This document shows, piece after piece, positions 18,574 through 28,769 of a stretch of DNA of 64,000 nucleotides. The stretch spans positions 496,001 through 560,000 of the forward strand of contig NZ_CP054051.1 of assembly GCF_013372265.1 (NCBI RefSeq). The letters are read 5' to 3'. Positions within the stretch are counted from its first letter, which is position 1. Each line of letters starts with the position of its first letter. The position numbers were made by a program, and so were the translations under genes. The notes under the pieces are model-generated. The model had not been told where the DNA came from. It saw only the letters and a list, made by a program, of their open reading frames with translations, and did not search any database. The stretch is from Aliarcobacter cibarius (GTDB lineage: Bacteria; Campylobacterota; Campylobacteria; Campylobacterales; Arcobacteraceae).

Positions 18574-18579
18574 ATTATA
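18574..18579 (-). promoter_or_regulatory. Internal -10 element for rpsA
   Basis: On the minus strand TATAAT lies in the 67-base ispH-rpsA gap, about 40 bases before the rpsA start. This is the only sizeable gap in the seven-gene run, so extra transcription of rpsA, serA and efp is plausible. Confidence 0.5.
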
Positions 18580-18600
18580 CAAAAATGTGGCTTAAATTTT

Positions 18601-19437
18601 CTATTTGAATGATTCAATTTTATCAATCACTTTTTGGATAACCCAATCAGGCGTACTTGCACCAGCAGTTATTCCACAAAATTCTTTGTTTTTAAACCAT
18701 GAATTTTCTAGTTCAGTTTCATTTTCTATTAGGTGAGAATCTTTACAATTTTCTAGACAAATTGAGTGTAATTGTTTTGTATTTGATGAACTTTTTCCAC
18801 CAATTACAATCATTACATCAGCTTTTTTTGAAATCTCTCTAGCCGCATCTTGATTTTCAAAAGTTGCATCGCATATTGTGTTAAATACTCTAACTTCTTT
18901 ATTTTTTAGAATTAAAGCATTTATTATTTCCAAATAGCACTCTTTTTTCTTTGTAGTTTGTGCAACACAAGCAATTTTCTTATTTTTAAATATTATTTTT
19001 TCTAAATCTTTAACTGATAAAACAACATGAACATCTTCTAAATCAGCTGCATAAGACATAACACCCTTCACCTCAGGATGCTCTAAATCTCCAAAAATTA
19101 GAATTGAATAGCCCTCTTTAGACATATTTTTTACAATATTTTGAGGAGTTGTAACAAATGGACAAGTTGCATTTATAACTTTTTTTGCACTTTTTCTAAG
19201 TTCTTTTAAATCATTTTTCGGAATACCATGAGTTCTTATGATTACAGTATCATTTGGTTTTACATCACTTAAATTTGAATAAAGTCCAACATTAAAATCA
19301 TTTTTTAGTCTATTAATTTCATCTTGATTATGAATTAGTGGACCCATTGTTGCACTATTTTCATACTTTTGTGCAATATCTATGGCTCTTTTTACTCCAA
19401 AACAAAATCCATAGTTACTAGCAAGTTCTATTTTCAA
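18601..19437 (-). CDS. ispH: 4-hydroxy-3-methylbut-2-enyl diphosphate reductase
   Basis: Last step of the MEP pathway: an iron-sulfur enzyme making IPP and DMAPP. The 278-residue protein has the three cluster cysteines in NYGFCFGVKRA (C12), NATCPFVT and NTICDATFENQ, and the substrate motifs IRTHG, GDLEHPEVKG and GGKSSSNTKQL. The start is a TTG at 19437 with AAGGAT upstream. It is 9 bases from aroA. The aroA-ispH-rpsA-serA order is known from Campylobacter and relatives. Confidence 0.97.
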   Translation of the reverse strand: MKIELASNYGFCFGVKRAIDIAQKYENSATMGPLIHNQDEINRLKNDFNVGLYSNLSDVKPNDTVIIRTHGIPKNDLKELRKSAKKVINATCPFVTTPQNIVKNMSKEGYSILIFGDLEHPEVKGVMSYAADLEDVHVVLSVKDLEKIIFKNKKIACVAQTTKKKECYLEIINALILKNKEVRVFNTICDATFENQDAAREISKKADVMIVIGGKSSSNTKQLHSICLENCKDSHLIENETELENSWFKNKEFCGITAGASTPDWVIQKVIDKIESFK

Positions 19438-19446
19438 AGTTTATCC

Positions 19447-20724
19447 TTAATATAATGAATCCAAAATTTCTTTGAAGTTTGGAAAAGATGAGTTTATACA
19501 ATCTGTGTCATTTATTTCCATATCACAATTAAGTCCTGCAATTGAAAAGCTCATAGCAATTCTATGGTCTCCAAAAGAATCAATTGTAGCTTTATGTAAT
19601 GCTCCACCTATTATTTCATACCCATCTTCAAATTCAGTGTAGTTAACTCCACAAAGTTTTAAATTATTTACAACAGCACTAATTCTGTCACTTTCTTTTA
19701 CTCTTAACTCTTTTGCATTTTTAACTATAGATTTTCCTTTTGCTAAGCTCATAGCAATACTAAGAGCAGGTAGTTCATCTATTAACCAAGAGATATTTTC
19801 ACTTACTTCAACGCCATTTAGTTCATTTCCAATTACTTCAATATCTCCAATAGGCTCATATACATTTTCTTTTTCAATAAAGTTTACAATAGCACCCATT
19901 TTTTGAAGTATTATATAGGCTTCAACTCTTGTTGGATTTAAAGAAGCATTTTTAATAACAACTCTTGATCTTTTAGAGATAGCGGCTGCAACAGCAAAGA
20001 AAAATCCACTTGATGGGTCTGTAGGTACAGTTATATTTAAAGGTTTTAAATGAGATTTTAGTGGTTCAATATTTATAAATCCTTCACTATCTGTGAAAAT
20101 ATTGGCTCCCATTCCACAAAGCATTCTTTCTGTATGATCTCTTGTTAATTCATTTTCTTTATATTTGCTAATTCCTTTTGCTCTTAATGCGGCTAAAATC
20201 ATAGCTGACTTAACTTGAGCAGAGTCTACAGGTGAAATATAAGTAAAAGGAGTTAAATCTTTTACTCCTCTTATAAAAAGAGGGGCTTTATTTCCATTTT
20301 CTCTTCCATCAATATTTGCTCCAATACTTCTTAATGGATCTGCAACTCTTTTCATAGGACGACTTCTAAGATACTTGTCACCAGTTAATACAAAACTTCC
20401 ATCTACACTTGCTAATAAACCACAAAAAAGTCTCATAGCAGTTCCAGAATTTCCACAATCAAGTATATCATTTGGTTCAACTAAATTGTCAATAGGAGTT
20501 ATTTCAACGTCACTTCCATTTCTTACAATTTTTGCACCTAATTGTTCAACTATTTTTAAAGTATTTAAAGTGTCTTCAGCAGTTAAATAGTTTTTTATAT
20601 ATGATGTTTGGTTAGAAAAAAGTGAAAACATCGCACATCTATGTGAGATTGATTTATCACTTGCTATATTTTCTATTGTTATATCAAAAGGTTTTGATAA
20701 TTTTTTTATGCTAAAATTTTCCAC
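19447..20724 (-). CDS. aroA: 3-phosphoshikimate 1-carboxyvinyltransferase (EPSP synthase)
   Basis: Sixth step of the shikimate pathway, joining PEP to shikimate 3-phosphate. The 425-residue protein shows [39 protein letters not shown] and [11 protein letters not shown], all in the expected order of the two-domain fold. The GNSGTAMR form, with alanine after GT, resembles the motif of glyphosate-tolerant class II enzymes more than class I; this is a family inference. It begins with GTG at 20724 preceded by AAAAGGA, 15 bases after pheT. Confidence 0.96.
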   Translation of the reverse strand: MENFSIKKLSKPFDITIENIASDKSISHRCAMFSLFSNQTSYIKNYLTAEDTLNTLKIVEQLGAKIVRNGSDVEITPIDNLVEPNDILDCGNSGTAMRLFCGLLASVDGSFVLTGDKYLRSRPMKRVADPLRSIGANIDGRENGNKAPLFIRGVKDLTPFTYISPVDSAQVKSAMILAALRAKGISKYKENELTRDHTERMLCGMGANIFTDSEGFINIEPLKSHLKPLNITVPTDPSSGFFFAVAAAISKRSRVVIKNASLNPTRVEAYIILQKMGAIVNFIEKENVYEPIGDIEVIGNELNGVEVSENISWLIDELPALSIAMSLAKGKSIVKNAKELRVKESDRISAVVNNLKLCGVNYTEFEDGYEIIGGALHKATIDSFGDHRIAMSFSIAGLNCDMEINDTDCINSSFPNFKEILDSLY

Positions 20725-20739
20725 TTTTTTCCTTTTTTA

Positions 20740-23046
20740 TTATCTTAATGTAATATTTAATTTCTTATTTAAAATATCTAAAATAGAGTTGATAACTAAA
20801 TTGATATCTTCATCTTCTAAAGTTTTTTCATTACTTTGAAGTGTAAATCTAATAGTTAAACTTTCAAACTCTCCTAATTTCTCATCACTATAAATATCAA
20901 TTAAATTAAATTGTTTAATTAAAGAAATATTTAATGAATTGATAGCTTTTTTAATTTCTTTAAATTCAAGATTTTTAGGAGCTATAATACTTAGGTCTTT
21001 TCTTGAAGCTTGAAATTTAGAATATGAAGAAGCTTTTGTTAAATCATTTTTAACTGCTTCAAAATCTATTTGAGCAACAAATGTATCGTTTAAATCATAA
21101 TCATTAGCAACACTAGGATGAAGTTTTGATATAAATCCTACAATATTATTATCAATAATTATATTTGCACTTTGATATGGATGTATAAATTTATTATCAA
21201 TATTTTGCATTGTTTCTAATTCAAACTCACCAATTGTATTTAAAACTTTTTTAGCAAAAGAGAAAAAATCCATATTTTTTGGCTTACCAGCATTGCTAAC
21301 ATCTTCTTGTTCAGCAGCACCACTATGAATAAATGCAATTTTTTTACTCTCTTTTCTATTTTCGTCAAAAATAGTTCCAATTTCGAAGAAACTAGCTTTT
21401 CTTCCACCTGTTTTAAAATTATTTGAACAAGCTTCGACTAAATTTAGTAACAAAGTAGTTCTATATGTATTTAATTCTTTTACAATAGGATTAACAATTT
21501 CCAAATCTTCTTTTACAGTTTTAAAACCATATTTAACTAAATTTTCTTTAGAAGTAAATACATAAGTTAAAGTTTCAAAAAAACCATTTTCAACTGCTTT
21601 ACATCTAATTTTGTTCTTTTTTAGTAAATCTAAGCTAGTTTTATTTACTCTATTTACTTCATCAATACAAAGAGGTTTTGATTTTATATTGTCAATACCA
21701 ATTATTCTAATTATCTCTTCTGTAATATCTGCAACATTTTTTATATCATGTCTATAATATGGAACTTTTATTGATAGTGTATCTTCAATTGGTTCTTTTA
21801 CTTCAAAACCTAAAGATATTAAAATTTTTTCAATTTCATTTTTTTCAATTTCTTGACCAATAATAGAATTTATTTTTTTTATATTTGCATCAACAAATAA
21901 CTTTTCTTTATCATCAATATAATCAATAGAACCTTTATATAAAGTTCCACCCAATTTTGAAATAAGGTTTGACAAATAATCTAATCCAAGGCTAATATTT
22001 GGTTCACTTCCTCTTGAAGATTTATAAAAAACATCTGAAGTTTTTATTTTTTTATCAAATACTAATTTTGAAATTAACTCTGGATTTACATAAGATGCTT
22101 CAAGTAAAAACTCATTTTCTACTTCTTCGAAATTATTTTGTAAAACAGAAGGTTTACTTAAAATTTGTGAATTAAAATAGATTGTATCAAAACCATTATC
22201 ATCTTTTTTAATTTCTAAAATAGAAGATTTTGATTTTGGATATGCATTTAAAATAACACCACAAGAGTGTGTAGTATAACTTAAAATATTTTTTATATCT
22301 TTATTCTCTTCGTATTTTTTTATAGTAGATAATCTTAGTTTTTTAATTAGATCTAAATTGAAACCAGATAAATCGGCTGCTTTAAAAACTAAAGAAGAGT
22401 TAATTTTATTGTCACAATTTATTTTAAAATTTTGACCAATACTTGATTCATTGTAATGTATATATTTGTCTAATTCATTTAAAGGGATTTCATAAAATGC
22501 ACTAAGTTCTCTCGCAATTCCTAAAATACTTAAACAATCACCTCTATTTGGAGTAAGACCTATTTCTATAATATCATCATTTAAAGTAGGATAATCCTTT
22601 AACTCTTTACCTAAAGTGAGTTCTCCTATTGAATTATCAAGAATCATAATTCCATCATTTATTTTAGGAAGACCAAGTTCTGTTGAAGAACAAATCATTC
22701 CATTAGATTCAACTCCTCTTAATTTTGCTGCTTTTATTTTAAAATCTTCTCCTAAAACAGCTCCAATAGTTGCAACAGCAACAATTTGTCCTGCATCTAC
22801 ATTGCTTGCCCCACAAACAATTTGAGTAACTTCATTTCCTATATCAACTTGGCAAACATTTAATTTATCAGCATCAGGATGTTTTTCTTTACTTAAAACT
22901 TTTGCAACAACTACTTTTTCAGGAATAGTATTTCTTTCTAAACTATCAACTTCTAAACCTATACTATTTAAAGTTTTACAGATTTCATCTGTACTTATAT
23001 TCGATATATTTATAAATTCTTCTAACCATTTTCTTGTAATTATCAT
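20740..23046 (-). CDS. pheT: Phenylalanyl-tRNA synthetase beta subunit
   Basis: Works as an alpha2-beta2 enzyme with PheS to charge tRNA-Phe. The 768-residue protein has an N-terminal tRNA-binding domain ([16 protein letters not shown], about residues 56-71; [13 protein letters not shown]), the B3/B4 editing region, B5 domain, a catalytic-like core ([15 protein letters not shown]) and the C-terminal anticodon-binding fold ending [12 protein letters not shown]. Start ATG at 23046 overlaps the pheS TGA in an ATGA arrangement, so the two subunits are likely co-translated. Confidence 0.96.
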   Translation of the reverse strand: MIITRKWLEEFINISNISTDEICKTLNSIGLEVDSLERNTIPEKVVVAKVLSKEKHPDADKLNVCQVDIGNEVTQIVCGASNVDAGQIVAVATIGAVLGEDFKIKAAKLRGVESNGMICSSTELGLPKINDGIMILDNSIGELTLGKELKDYPTLNDDIIEIGLTPNRGDCLSILGIARELSAFYEIPLNELDKYIHYNESSIGQNFKINCDNKINSSLVFKAADLSGFNLDLIKKLRLSTIKKYEENKDIKNILSYTTHSCGVILNAYPKSKSSILEIKKDDNGFDTIYFNSQILSKPSVLQNNFEEVENEFLLEASYVNPELISKLVFDKKIKTSDVFYKSSRGSEPNISLGLDYLSNLISKLGGTLYKGSIDYIDDKEKLFVDANIKKINSIIGQEIEKNEIEKILISLGFEVKEPIEDTLSIKVPYYRHDIKNVADITEEIIRIIGIDNIKSKPLCIDEVNRVNKTSLDLLKKNKIRCKAVENGFFETLTYVFTSKENLVKYGFKTVKEDLEIVNPIVKELNTYRTTLLLNLVEACSNNFKTGGRKASFFEIGTIFDENRKESKKIAFIHSGAAEQEDVSNAGKPKNMDFFSFAKKVLNTIGEFELETMQNIDNKFIHPYQSANIIIDNNIVGFISKLHPSVANDYDLNDTFVAQIDFEAVKNDLTKASSYSKFQASRKDLSIIAPKNLEFKEIKKAINSLNISLIKQFNLIDIYSDEKLGEFESLTIRFTLQSNEKTLEDEDINLVINSILDILNKKLNITLR

Positions 23047-24035
23047 TTGAATTGTCCTAATAATCTTGTATCACTTTCAAATAGTGATCTTAAATCTCCA
23101 ATACTATGAATTAACATAGCAAATCTTTCTATTCCTAAACCAAATGCATAACCTGATTTATCTTTATATCCAACTGCATCAAAAACATTTTGGTCTACAA
23201 CTCCACAACCTAAAACTTCTAACCATCCTGTTTGTGAACATACTCTACAACCATCACCTTTACAAAATACACATGAAATATCAACTTCAGCAGATGGTTC
23301 TGTAAATGGGAAATATGAAGGTCTAAATCTTACATCAACTTCACCAAACATATGTTGTAAGAATTCAACTAAAACATGTTTTAAATTAGCAAAAGATATC
23401 TTATCTGCATCATCTACAACTAGTGCTTCTATTTGATGAAACATTGGAGTATGAGTTATATCAAAATCTCTTCTAAAAACAGTTCCTGGCGCGATCATTC
23501 TAATAGGAGCTTTTTGGCTTAGCATAGTTCTTATTTGCACTGGAGATGTATGAGTTCTTAGTAAAGTGTAATCTTTATTGTAAAATGTATCTGCCATATC
23601 TCTTGCTGGATGATATTCTGGTAAATTTAACGCTTGGAAATTGTGAAAATCATCTTCTACTAAAGGTCCTTCTTCAACTGCAAAATTTAAATTTAAAAAA
23701 TAGTTTACTATTCTATTCATTGTCTCAGCAACTGGATGATAAGCACCACAAGAAAGCTCGTTATTAAATTTTGTAACATCTATTTTTTCTGATTCTAATT
23801 TCTTGTTTAAAGCTTCAAATTCAAGTTCAACTTTTTTGATATCAAGTGCTTTTGTTATTTGTTCTTTTTGTAAATTTAATTTTTCTGCAAATGATTTCTT
23901 TTCTTCTGCAGGAATATCTTTCATTTTTGTAAATTCTATTGTTAGAACACCCTTTTTACCTAGAGTATCAACTCTTAAATTTTCAAGCTCTTCAAGAGAT
24001 TTAGCATTTTGTATTTTTTCAATCCAAAGAGTCAC
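23043..24035 (-). CDS. pheS: Phenylalanyl-tRNA synthetase alpha subunit
   Basis: Catalytic subunit of phenylalanyl-tRNA synthetase. The 330-residue protein has an N-terminal coiled-coil arm (residues about 1-90) and the class II core with motif 2 ([20 protein letters not shown]), [12 protein letters not shown], and motif 3 ([11 protein letters not shown]-like, here [13 protein letters not shown]). [18 protein letters not shown] segment carries four cysteines that could bind zinc. The start is GTG at 24035 with AGGA upstream. It opens the seven-gene minus run; a TACAAT -10-like hexamer lies upstream in the divergent gap with the HIT gene. Confidence 0.96.
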   Translation of the reverse strand: MTLWIEKIQNAKSLEELENLRVDTLGKKGVLTIEFTKMKDIPAEEKKSFAEKLNLQKEQITKALDIKKVELEFEALNKKLESEKIDVTKFNNELSCGAYHPVAETMNRIVNYFLNLNFAVEEGPLVEDDFHNFQALNLPEYHPARDMADTFYNKDYTLLRTHTSPVQIRTMLSQKAPIRMIAPGTVFRRDFDITHTPMFHQIEALVVDDADKISFANLKHVLVEFLQHMFGEVDVRFRPSYFPFTEPSAEVDISCVFCKGDGCRVCSQTGWLEVLGCGVVDQNVFDAVGYKDKSGYAFGLGIERFAMLIHSIGDLRSLFESDTRLLGQFK

Positions 24036-24110
24036 TTTTTTTCCTATTTATTAAATTATTTTTTTATTCTTAAAGTCACGATTGTACCTGATTTTTTATT
24101 AGAGTTTGGT

Positions 24111-24116
24111 TATAAT
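24111..24116 (+). promoter_or_regulatory. -10 element of the HIT-family gene
   Basis: TATAAT lies 28 bases before the ATG at 24145, in an extended context (GGTTATAAT). Transcription starting here would begin after the in-frame upstream ATG at 24106 region, supporting the later start codon. Confidence 0.6.
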
Positions 24117-24144
24117 GAAACAGTATTATTTTAAAGGAAAAATG

Positions 24145-24489
24145 ATGTGTATATTTTGCAAAATAGTTAATAAAGAGATACCAAGTAATATTATATTAGA
24201 AGATGAAAATTTCTTATCTTTCCATGATATAAACCCTACTAGAAAAGTTCATGCTTTAGTTATTCCAAAAGCTCATTATAGCTCTTTTGAAGATGCTCCA
24301 AGTAGTATTATGGGTTCTATGAGTGATTTTATAAAAAAAGTTACAAAAGAATTAAATATAACCGAGTCAGGTTATAGAATGATTACAAATATTGGAATAC
24401 ATGGAGGGCAAGAAGTTCCTCATTTACATTTTCATATAATTGGTGGAGAAAGTGTAGGAAGATTAGTTAGGGAAAAGAACGATTTGTAA
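24145..24489 (+). CDS. HIT-family nucleotide-binding protein (Hint type)
   Basis: A 114-residue histidine-triad protein with the HIT motif HLHFHII near the C-terminus and the N-terminal CIFCKIVNKEIPS, which matches the Hint/HinT branch. Hint proteins hydrolyse AMP-linked phosphoramidates; the physiological substrate in bacteria is not settled. The two cysteines in CxxC plus a histidine in Hint proteins can bind zinc. I use the ATG at 24145 because AAAGGA is 6 bases upstream and the TATAAT at 24111 would exclude longer versions. A bidirectional terminator follows. Confidence 0.93.
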   Translation: MCIFCKIVNKEIPSNIILEDENFLSFHDINPTRKVHALVIPKAHYSSFEDAPSSIMGSMSDFIKKVTKELNITESGYRMITNIGIHGGQEVPHLHFHIIGGESVGRLVREKNDL

Positions 24490-24511
24490 GATAAACCATT
24501 TGGTTTATCTT
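24488..24511. terminator. Bidirectional terminator between the HIT gene and accA
   Basis: AAGATAAACC (24488-24497) pairs with GGTTTATCTT (24502-24511) around ATTT. It overlaps the stop codons of both convergent genes. Confidence 0.7.
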
Positions 24512-25445
24512 ACTCTTGAAAAGAACCTAAATTCATAATTTTTTGGTATTTTTTTTCTCTTCTTTGTTCAGGAGTTAATTTTTTAAGTTCTTCAACTGAA
24601 TTCAAAAAGTATTCTTTTAAAGCCATTATAGCTTCATCTTTCTTTCTATGAGCACCAATTAAAGGCTCATTCACAACATCATCAATTAAATTTTGTTGTT
24701 TTAAATTATCTGATGTAATTTTTAAAGCTTGTGCTGCAGTTTCAACTTTTGATGGATCATTCCATAAAATTGCACTACATCCCTCTGGAGAAATAACCGC
24801 ATAAACAGAATATCTCATCATTGCAAGTTTATCAGCAATAGAAATAGCTAAAGCTCCACCACTACCACCTTCTCCAATTACAACTGATACTGTAGGAGTA
24901 GTTAAATTTGCAAATTCGTAAAGATTTTTTGCTATCGCTTCACTTTGGTTTCTTTCTTCTGCCCCAAGACCTGGATATGCACCCGGAGTGTCAACTAACA
25001 TTAGAATTGGAATCTGAAATTTTTCAGCCATTTGGGCAGCTCTTAAAGCTTTTCTATATCCTTCAGGACTAGGCATTCCAAAATTTCTTTTTAATTTCTC
25101 TTTTGTTCCTCTACCTTTTTGCTCACCAATTATTAAAGCCCTTTGTTTTCCAATAAAACCTAAATAGCATACAATTGCATTATCATCAACAAAGTGTCTA
25201 TCTCCATGAATTTCATAAGCATCAGTCAACATACCATTAATATAATCAAGAGCATAAGGTCTATCAGGATGTCTTGCAAGTTGAAGTTTTTGATAATCAT
25301 TTAAATTTTTAAATGTCTTTTCAACTTCTTTATCAAGTTTTTTGTTTAATATTTCAACAGCAGGCTCATCTGCCCTAGCTTTTGCTGTTAAAATTTCTTC
25401 TTCAATTTTTCTTATTTTATCTTCAAATTCTAAGTAAGTTGCCAA
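24510..25445 (-). CDS. accA: Acetyl-CoA carboxylase carboxyltransferase subunit alpha
   Basis: Transfers the carboxyl group from biotin to acetyl-CoA, making malonyl-CoA for fatty acid synthesis, together with AccD. The 311-residue protein has the N-terminal helical part, then the crotonase-type fold with [20 protein letters not shown] and [12 protein letters not shown]. The start is a TTG at 25445 (MATYLEFE) with AAGGA upstream; no ATG is suitably placed. It is downstream of fabF with a hairpin between them. accD is not in the window. Confidence 0.96.
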   Translation of the reverse strand: MATYLEFEDKIRKIEEEILTAKARADEPAVEILNKKLDKEVEKTFKNLNDYQKLQLARHPDRPYALDYINGMLTDAYEIHGDRHFVDDNAIVCYLGFIGKQRALIIGEQKGRGTKEKLKRNFGMPSPEGYRKALRAAQMAEKFQIPILMLVDTPGAYPGLGAEERNQSEAIAKNLYEFANLTTPTVSVVIGEGGSGGALAISIADKLAMMRYSVYAVISPEGCSAILWNDPSKVETAAQALKITSDNLKQQNLIDDVVNEPLIGAHRKKDEAIMALKEYFLNSVEELKKLTPEQRREKKYQKIMNLGSFQE

Positions 25446-25461
25446 TATTTTTCCTTATAGA

Positions 25462-25481
25462 AAAGAGCATTTTAGCTCTTT
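25462..25481 (-). terminator. Hairpin between fabF and accA
   Basis: AAAGAGC (25462-25468) pairs with GCTCTTT (25475-25481) around a 6-base loop. On the minus strand four T follow, ending shortly before the accA ribosome binding site. It may cause partial termination, lowering accA transcription from the fabF side. Confidence 0.5.
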
Positions 25482-25492
25482 AAGGTTTAGAT

Positions 25493-26752
25493 TTATTTTG
25501 TAAATTTTTTAAAAATTACAGAACCGTTTGTTCCACCGAAACCAAAATTATTACTCATAACAGTTGTTAATTCAACTTTTCTTGCAACGTTTGGAACAAC
25601 ATCTAAATCGCATTCAGGATCTTGGTTTTCAACATTAATTGTTGGAGGAATAACTCCTTCATTTAAAGCTTTTATCGCCATTATAGCTTCAATTGCTCCA
25701 GCAGCTCCAAGGCAGTGACCAATTTGTCCTTTTGTTGAAGATACAGGAGGACAATTTTCTTTTCCTCCAAATGCTTCTTTTATAGCTGCAGTTTCGTTTT
25801 TATCACCAACTGGAGTTGATGTACCATGAGTATTTATATAATCAATTTTTGGATATTCACCAGTTATATTTTTTGCCATTTCAAGAGCACTTCTCATAGC
25901 TCTTAATGGACCATCTGTTACGGGTGAAGTTATGTGGTTTGCATCACCACTTTCTCCAAAACCAATAATCTCACAATAAATTTTTGCACTTCTTTCAAGA
26001 GCGCTTTCAAGAGTTTCTACAACTAGTGCACCTGCACCTTCCCCCATAACGAATCCATCTCTATCCATATCAAATGGTCTAGATGCTTTTTTAGGGTCAT
26101 CATTTCTTGTAGAAAGAGCTTTCATAGCAGCAAAACCACCAACACCAGCTCCACAAATTGCGCTCTCTGCACCTACAACTAAAATTCTATCAGCACCACC
26201 TAATGCAATAGTTTTAACTGCATCATTTAATGCATGAGTAGAAGCAGCACATGCAGTAACATGTCCTAGTGAAGGTCCCTTTAGATTATGTTCAATTGAT
26301 ATAAATCCACTTAGCATATTTGCTAAAGATGAAGGTATAAAAAATGGAGAAATTTTTCTTGAACCTTTTGTATCACAAATTGTAGAATTTTTTTGAATTG
26401 TACTTAATCCACCAATTCCAGAACCAGAGATAATGCCAAATCTAGGAGCATCTTTTTCATCAACTTTTTTATTTTCTGATGTAATAAATCCACTATCAAT
26501 CATAGCTTCTTTAGCTGCTTTTATACCTAATTGAATGAATCTATCAGCTTTTTTTACTTCTTTTTTATCCATTACAGTTTCAGGATCAAAATTTTTCACT
26601 TCTCCTGCAATTTGTACAGAAAAATCGCTAATATCAAATAGTGTTATTGTATCAATTCCACAAACACCATTTACAGCCGCTTCGAAAGATTCATTTACGC
26701 TGTGACCTATAGAATTTATTGTACCTAGACCTGTAATAACAACTCTTTTCAT
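25493..26752 (-). CDS. fabF: 3-oxoacyl-ACP synthase II
   Basis: Condenses malonyl-ACP with growing acyl-ACP chains. The 419-residue thiolase-fold enzyme has the catalytic cysteine in HVTACAASTHAL, and the two histidines in NTHGTSTPVGD and GQIGHCLGAAGA, the Cys-His-His triad of KAS I/II. GFGFGGTNGSV closes the active site near the C-terminus. It follows acpP by about 125 bases, a gap carrying a stem-loop, and precedes accA. The gene order fabG-acpP-fabF-accA is a normal fatty acid cluster. Confidence 0.97.
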   Translation of the reverse strand: MKRVVITGLGTINSIGHSVNESFEAAVNGVCGIDTITLFDISDFSVQIAGEVKNFDPETVMDKKEVKKADRFIQLGIKAAKEAMIDSGFITSENKKVDEKDAPRFGIISGSGIGGLSTIQKNSTICDTKGSRKISPFFIPSSLANMLSGFISIEHNLKGPSLGHVTACAASTHALNDAVKTIALGGADRILVVGAESAICGAGVGGFAAMKALSTRNDDPKKASRPFDMDRDGFVMGEGAGALVVETLESALERSAKIYCEIIGFGESGDANHITSPVTDGPLRAMRSALEMAKNITGEYPKIDYINTHGTSTPVGDKNETAAIKEAFGGKENCPPVSSTKGQIGHCLGAAGAIEAIMAIKALNEGVIPPTINVENQDPECDLDVVPNVARKVELTTVMSNNFGFGGTNGSVIFKKFTK

Positions 26753-26836
26753 CTAATTATGCTCCAATGTTTAATTTGTTTAATTATTAATTTAAATTAT
26801 TCAATTTTTTTAAAAAAAAACTCAATAGTAGAAATT

Positions 26837-26865
26837 TTAAATGAAAGAATAAATCTTTCATTTAA
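26837..26865 (-). terminator. Stem-loop after acpP, probable partial terminator
   Basis: TTAAATGAAAGA (26837-26848) pairs perfectly with TCTTTCATTTAA (26854-26865) around a 5-base loop. It follows acpP on the minus strand. No T run follows directly; a T9 tract comes about 10 bases later. The likely effect is extra stable acpP message relative to fabF. Confidence 0.55.
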
Positions 26866-26878
26866 GTAAAGCGCTTAA

Positions 26879-27109
26879 TTACGCGTTATTTTCGATGTAC
26901 GCTATTGCATCAGCAACAGTTAAGATTTTTTCTGCATCTTCGTCTGGAATTTCGATGTCAAATTTTTCTTCTAAAGCCATTACAAGTTCAACAACATCTA
27001 GTGAATCTGCACCTAAATCTTCAATGAACTTTGAATCTTCTTTAACTTCAGCTGGATCGCAATCTAATTGCTCTACAACAACCGCTTTTACATCATCTAA
27101 TAATGCCAT
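26879..27109 (-). CDS. acpP: Acyl carrier protein
   Basis: Carries acyl chains on a 4'-phosphopantetheine arm. The 76-residue acidic protein has the attachment serine S36 in the DSL motif ([14 protein letters not shown]), and the four-helix fold of ACP. Note a cysteine at residue 17 (QLDCDPAEV), uncommon in ACPs. It lies between fabG and fabF, which fits the standard cluster, and has a strong ribosome binding site (AAGGATA) before the ATG. Confidence 0.98.
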   Translation of the reverse strand: MALLDDVKAVVVEQLDCDPAEVKEDSKFIEDLGADSLDVVELVMALEEKFDIEIPDEDAEKILTVADAIAYIENNA

Positions 27110-27202
27110 ATCTTTATCCTTTTATAAAATTAATTGCAAATTATAGCAAAAAAGTTTTTAAAACCCTTTAAAATTTTTAAAATTATAGTTTAAAGCTATG
27201 CT

Positions 27203-27946
27203 TTAAACGTATAATCCACCATTTACTTTTAATATTTCACCTGTAATATAAGATGAGTGATCACTTAATAAAAATGCTACCGCATCAGCTATTTCTGAAG
27301 GATTTCCAAATCTCGAAAGGGGAATATTTTTTTCATATTCAGCTTTTACTTCATCTTTTAATAAATTTGTCATATCTGTTTGAATAAAACCAGGTGTTAC
27401 TGCATTATATCTAATATTTCTACTAGATGCTTCTTTAGCAAATGATTTAGTCATTGCATTTAGCCCACCTTTTGATGCTGAATAATTTGTTTGTCCAGGA
27501 TTTCCCATTTCTCCAACTATTGAAGATATGTTTACAATAGACCCAAATCTTTTTTTACCCATAACTTTTAGAGCTTCTCTGCATCCAATAAATGCTGAAG
27601 TAAGATTTGCATCTAAAACTGATGTAAAATCTTCCACACTCATTCTTAGAGCTAATTTATCTTTTGTAATTCCTGCATTATTTACTAAATAAGAAAGTTC
27701 TCCATCACTGTCAATTATAGTTTTAATTGCATTTACAAATTCTTCTTCAATAGTAACATCAGCTTTAATAATTGCAGCTGTTCCACCAGATTTTTCAATA
27801 AGTTCTTTTACTGCTTCAGCTTCTTCAATTTTACTTCTATAATTTATCCATACTTTTAAACCATAACTAGCTAAAGTTTGAGCAATTTGTGCACCAATAC
27901 CTTTGCTAGCACCAGTTATTAATACATTCTTACCACTAAATTTCAT
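27203..27946 (-). CDS. fabG: 3-oxoacyl-ACP reductase
   Basis: NADPH-dependent reduction of 3-oxoacyl-ACP in fatty acid elongation. The 247-residue short-chain dehydrogenase has the cofactor motif TGASKGIGAQIA (residues 11-22), NNAG at about 87-90, and the catalytic Ser-Tyr-Lys set in IVNISSIVG and NYSASKGGLNAM. A proper TATAAT lies upstream, so the fatty acid genes probably have their own promoter rather than reading through from queCDE. Confidence 0.96.
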   Translation of the reverse strand: MKFSGKNVLITGASKGIGAQIAQTLASYGLKVWINYRSKIEEAEAVKELIEKSGGTAAIIKADVTIEEEFVNAIKTIIDSDGELSYLVNNAGITKDKLALRMSVEDFTSVLDANLTSAFIGCREALKVMGKKRFGSIVNISSIVGEMGNPGQTNYSASKGGLNAMTKSFAKEASSRNIRYNAVTPGFIQTDMTNLLKDEVKAEYEKNIPLSRFGNPSEIADAVAFLLSDHSSYITGEILKVNGGLYV

Positions 27947-27981
27947 ATATATATCCTTTTTATTTTTACTTATACTTTTTT

Positions 27982-27987
27982 ATTATA
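27982..27987 (-). promoter_or_regulatory. -10 element of the fabG-acpP-fabF-accA genes
   Basis: Minus-strand TATAAT about 36 bases before the fabG ATG, in the 58-base gap after queE. AAGGAT is the fabG ribosome binding site. Confidence 0.55.
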
Positions 27988-28004
27988 ACAATAATTTTAT
28001 TAGA

Positions 28005-28769
28005 TTAAACTCCTCTTTTATTATCCCATAATCTAATATGAAGTCTATCTGAATACTTAAATCCATATTTTATGGCAAGGTTTACTACATTTAAAGAGTT
28101 CCTATCAATATTTTCAGCAGTATCACCTAGAGGCATTAAAAAAATTTCACAAGATGGAATATCTTTTATAATTTCTTTAATCTCAACAATTGCATTTGTT
28201 AAAAAATCATCACCAATTACAAATTTTAGATAAGATTCTTTTGTATTAGTTAAAATTTTTGTTAAAGTTAGTTTGTTTACTCTTTTTTTCAAAGGTTCCA
28301 AAGAGTTACTTAATTTTACGCTCATAGAAAATAAAATTTTATTTTGATATTCTTTTGTAAAATCTATATTTAATGAGCCATTTGTTTCTATAGTAACTTT
28401 ATGATTCCTATTTATATAATATTCAAGTAGTTTCTGAAATTCATCATTGTTCCAATATAAAAGAGGTTCTCCTCCTGTTATTACAATATCGATTTTGAAG
28501 TCATATTCAAATGAACTAAGTAAATTTTCTACTTCATCTACAATATCTGCATGAGATTTATATTTTTTCCAACTATCCTTAAATTCCATATCAACTGCAT
28601 AATAAGAATCACAAGCACATTTTTTGATTCCACTAGGAGTTTCATACTCAACATTAAAACCCACACATTTGAAATTACATTTCCCAAATCTAATAAAGAT
28701 AGAAGGTGTACCTATTAGTTTACCTTCTCCTTGTATTGTTGGTCCAAAAATTTCATTAACTTCTAGCAT
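28005..28769 (-). CDS. queE: 7-carboxy-7-deazaguanine synthase (radical SAM)
   Basis: Makes the 7-deazaguanine ring for queuosine. The 254-residue protein has the N-terminal EIFGPTIQGEGKLIG motif and a cysteine-rich cluster site: GKCNFKC then, after a 17-residue insert, KKCACDSYYAVD. The insertion between the first two and last cysteines is longer than the compact CxxxCxxC of most radical SAM enzymes, a known feature of QueE variants. VITGGEPLLYW is the SAM-binding GGEP motif. It overlaps queD by 14 bases. Confidence 0.93.
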   Translation of the reverse strand: MLEVNEIFGPTIQGEGKLIGTPSIFIRFGKCNFKCVGFNVEYETPSGIKKCACDSYYAVDMEFKDSWKKYKSHADIVDEVENLLSSFEYDFKIDIVITGGEPLLYWNNDEFQKLLEYYINRNHKVTIETNGSLNIDFTKEYQNKILFSMSVKLSNSLEPLKKRVNKLTLTKILTNTKESYLKFVIGDDFLTNAIVEIKEIIKDIPSCEIFLMPLGDTAENIDRNSLNVVNLAIKYGFKYSDRLHIRLWDNKRGV

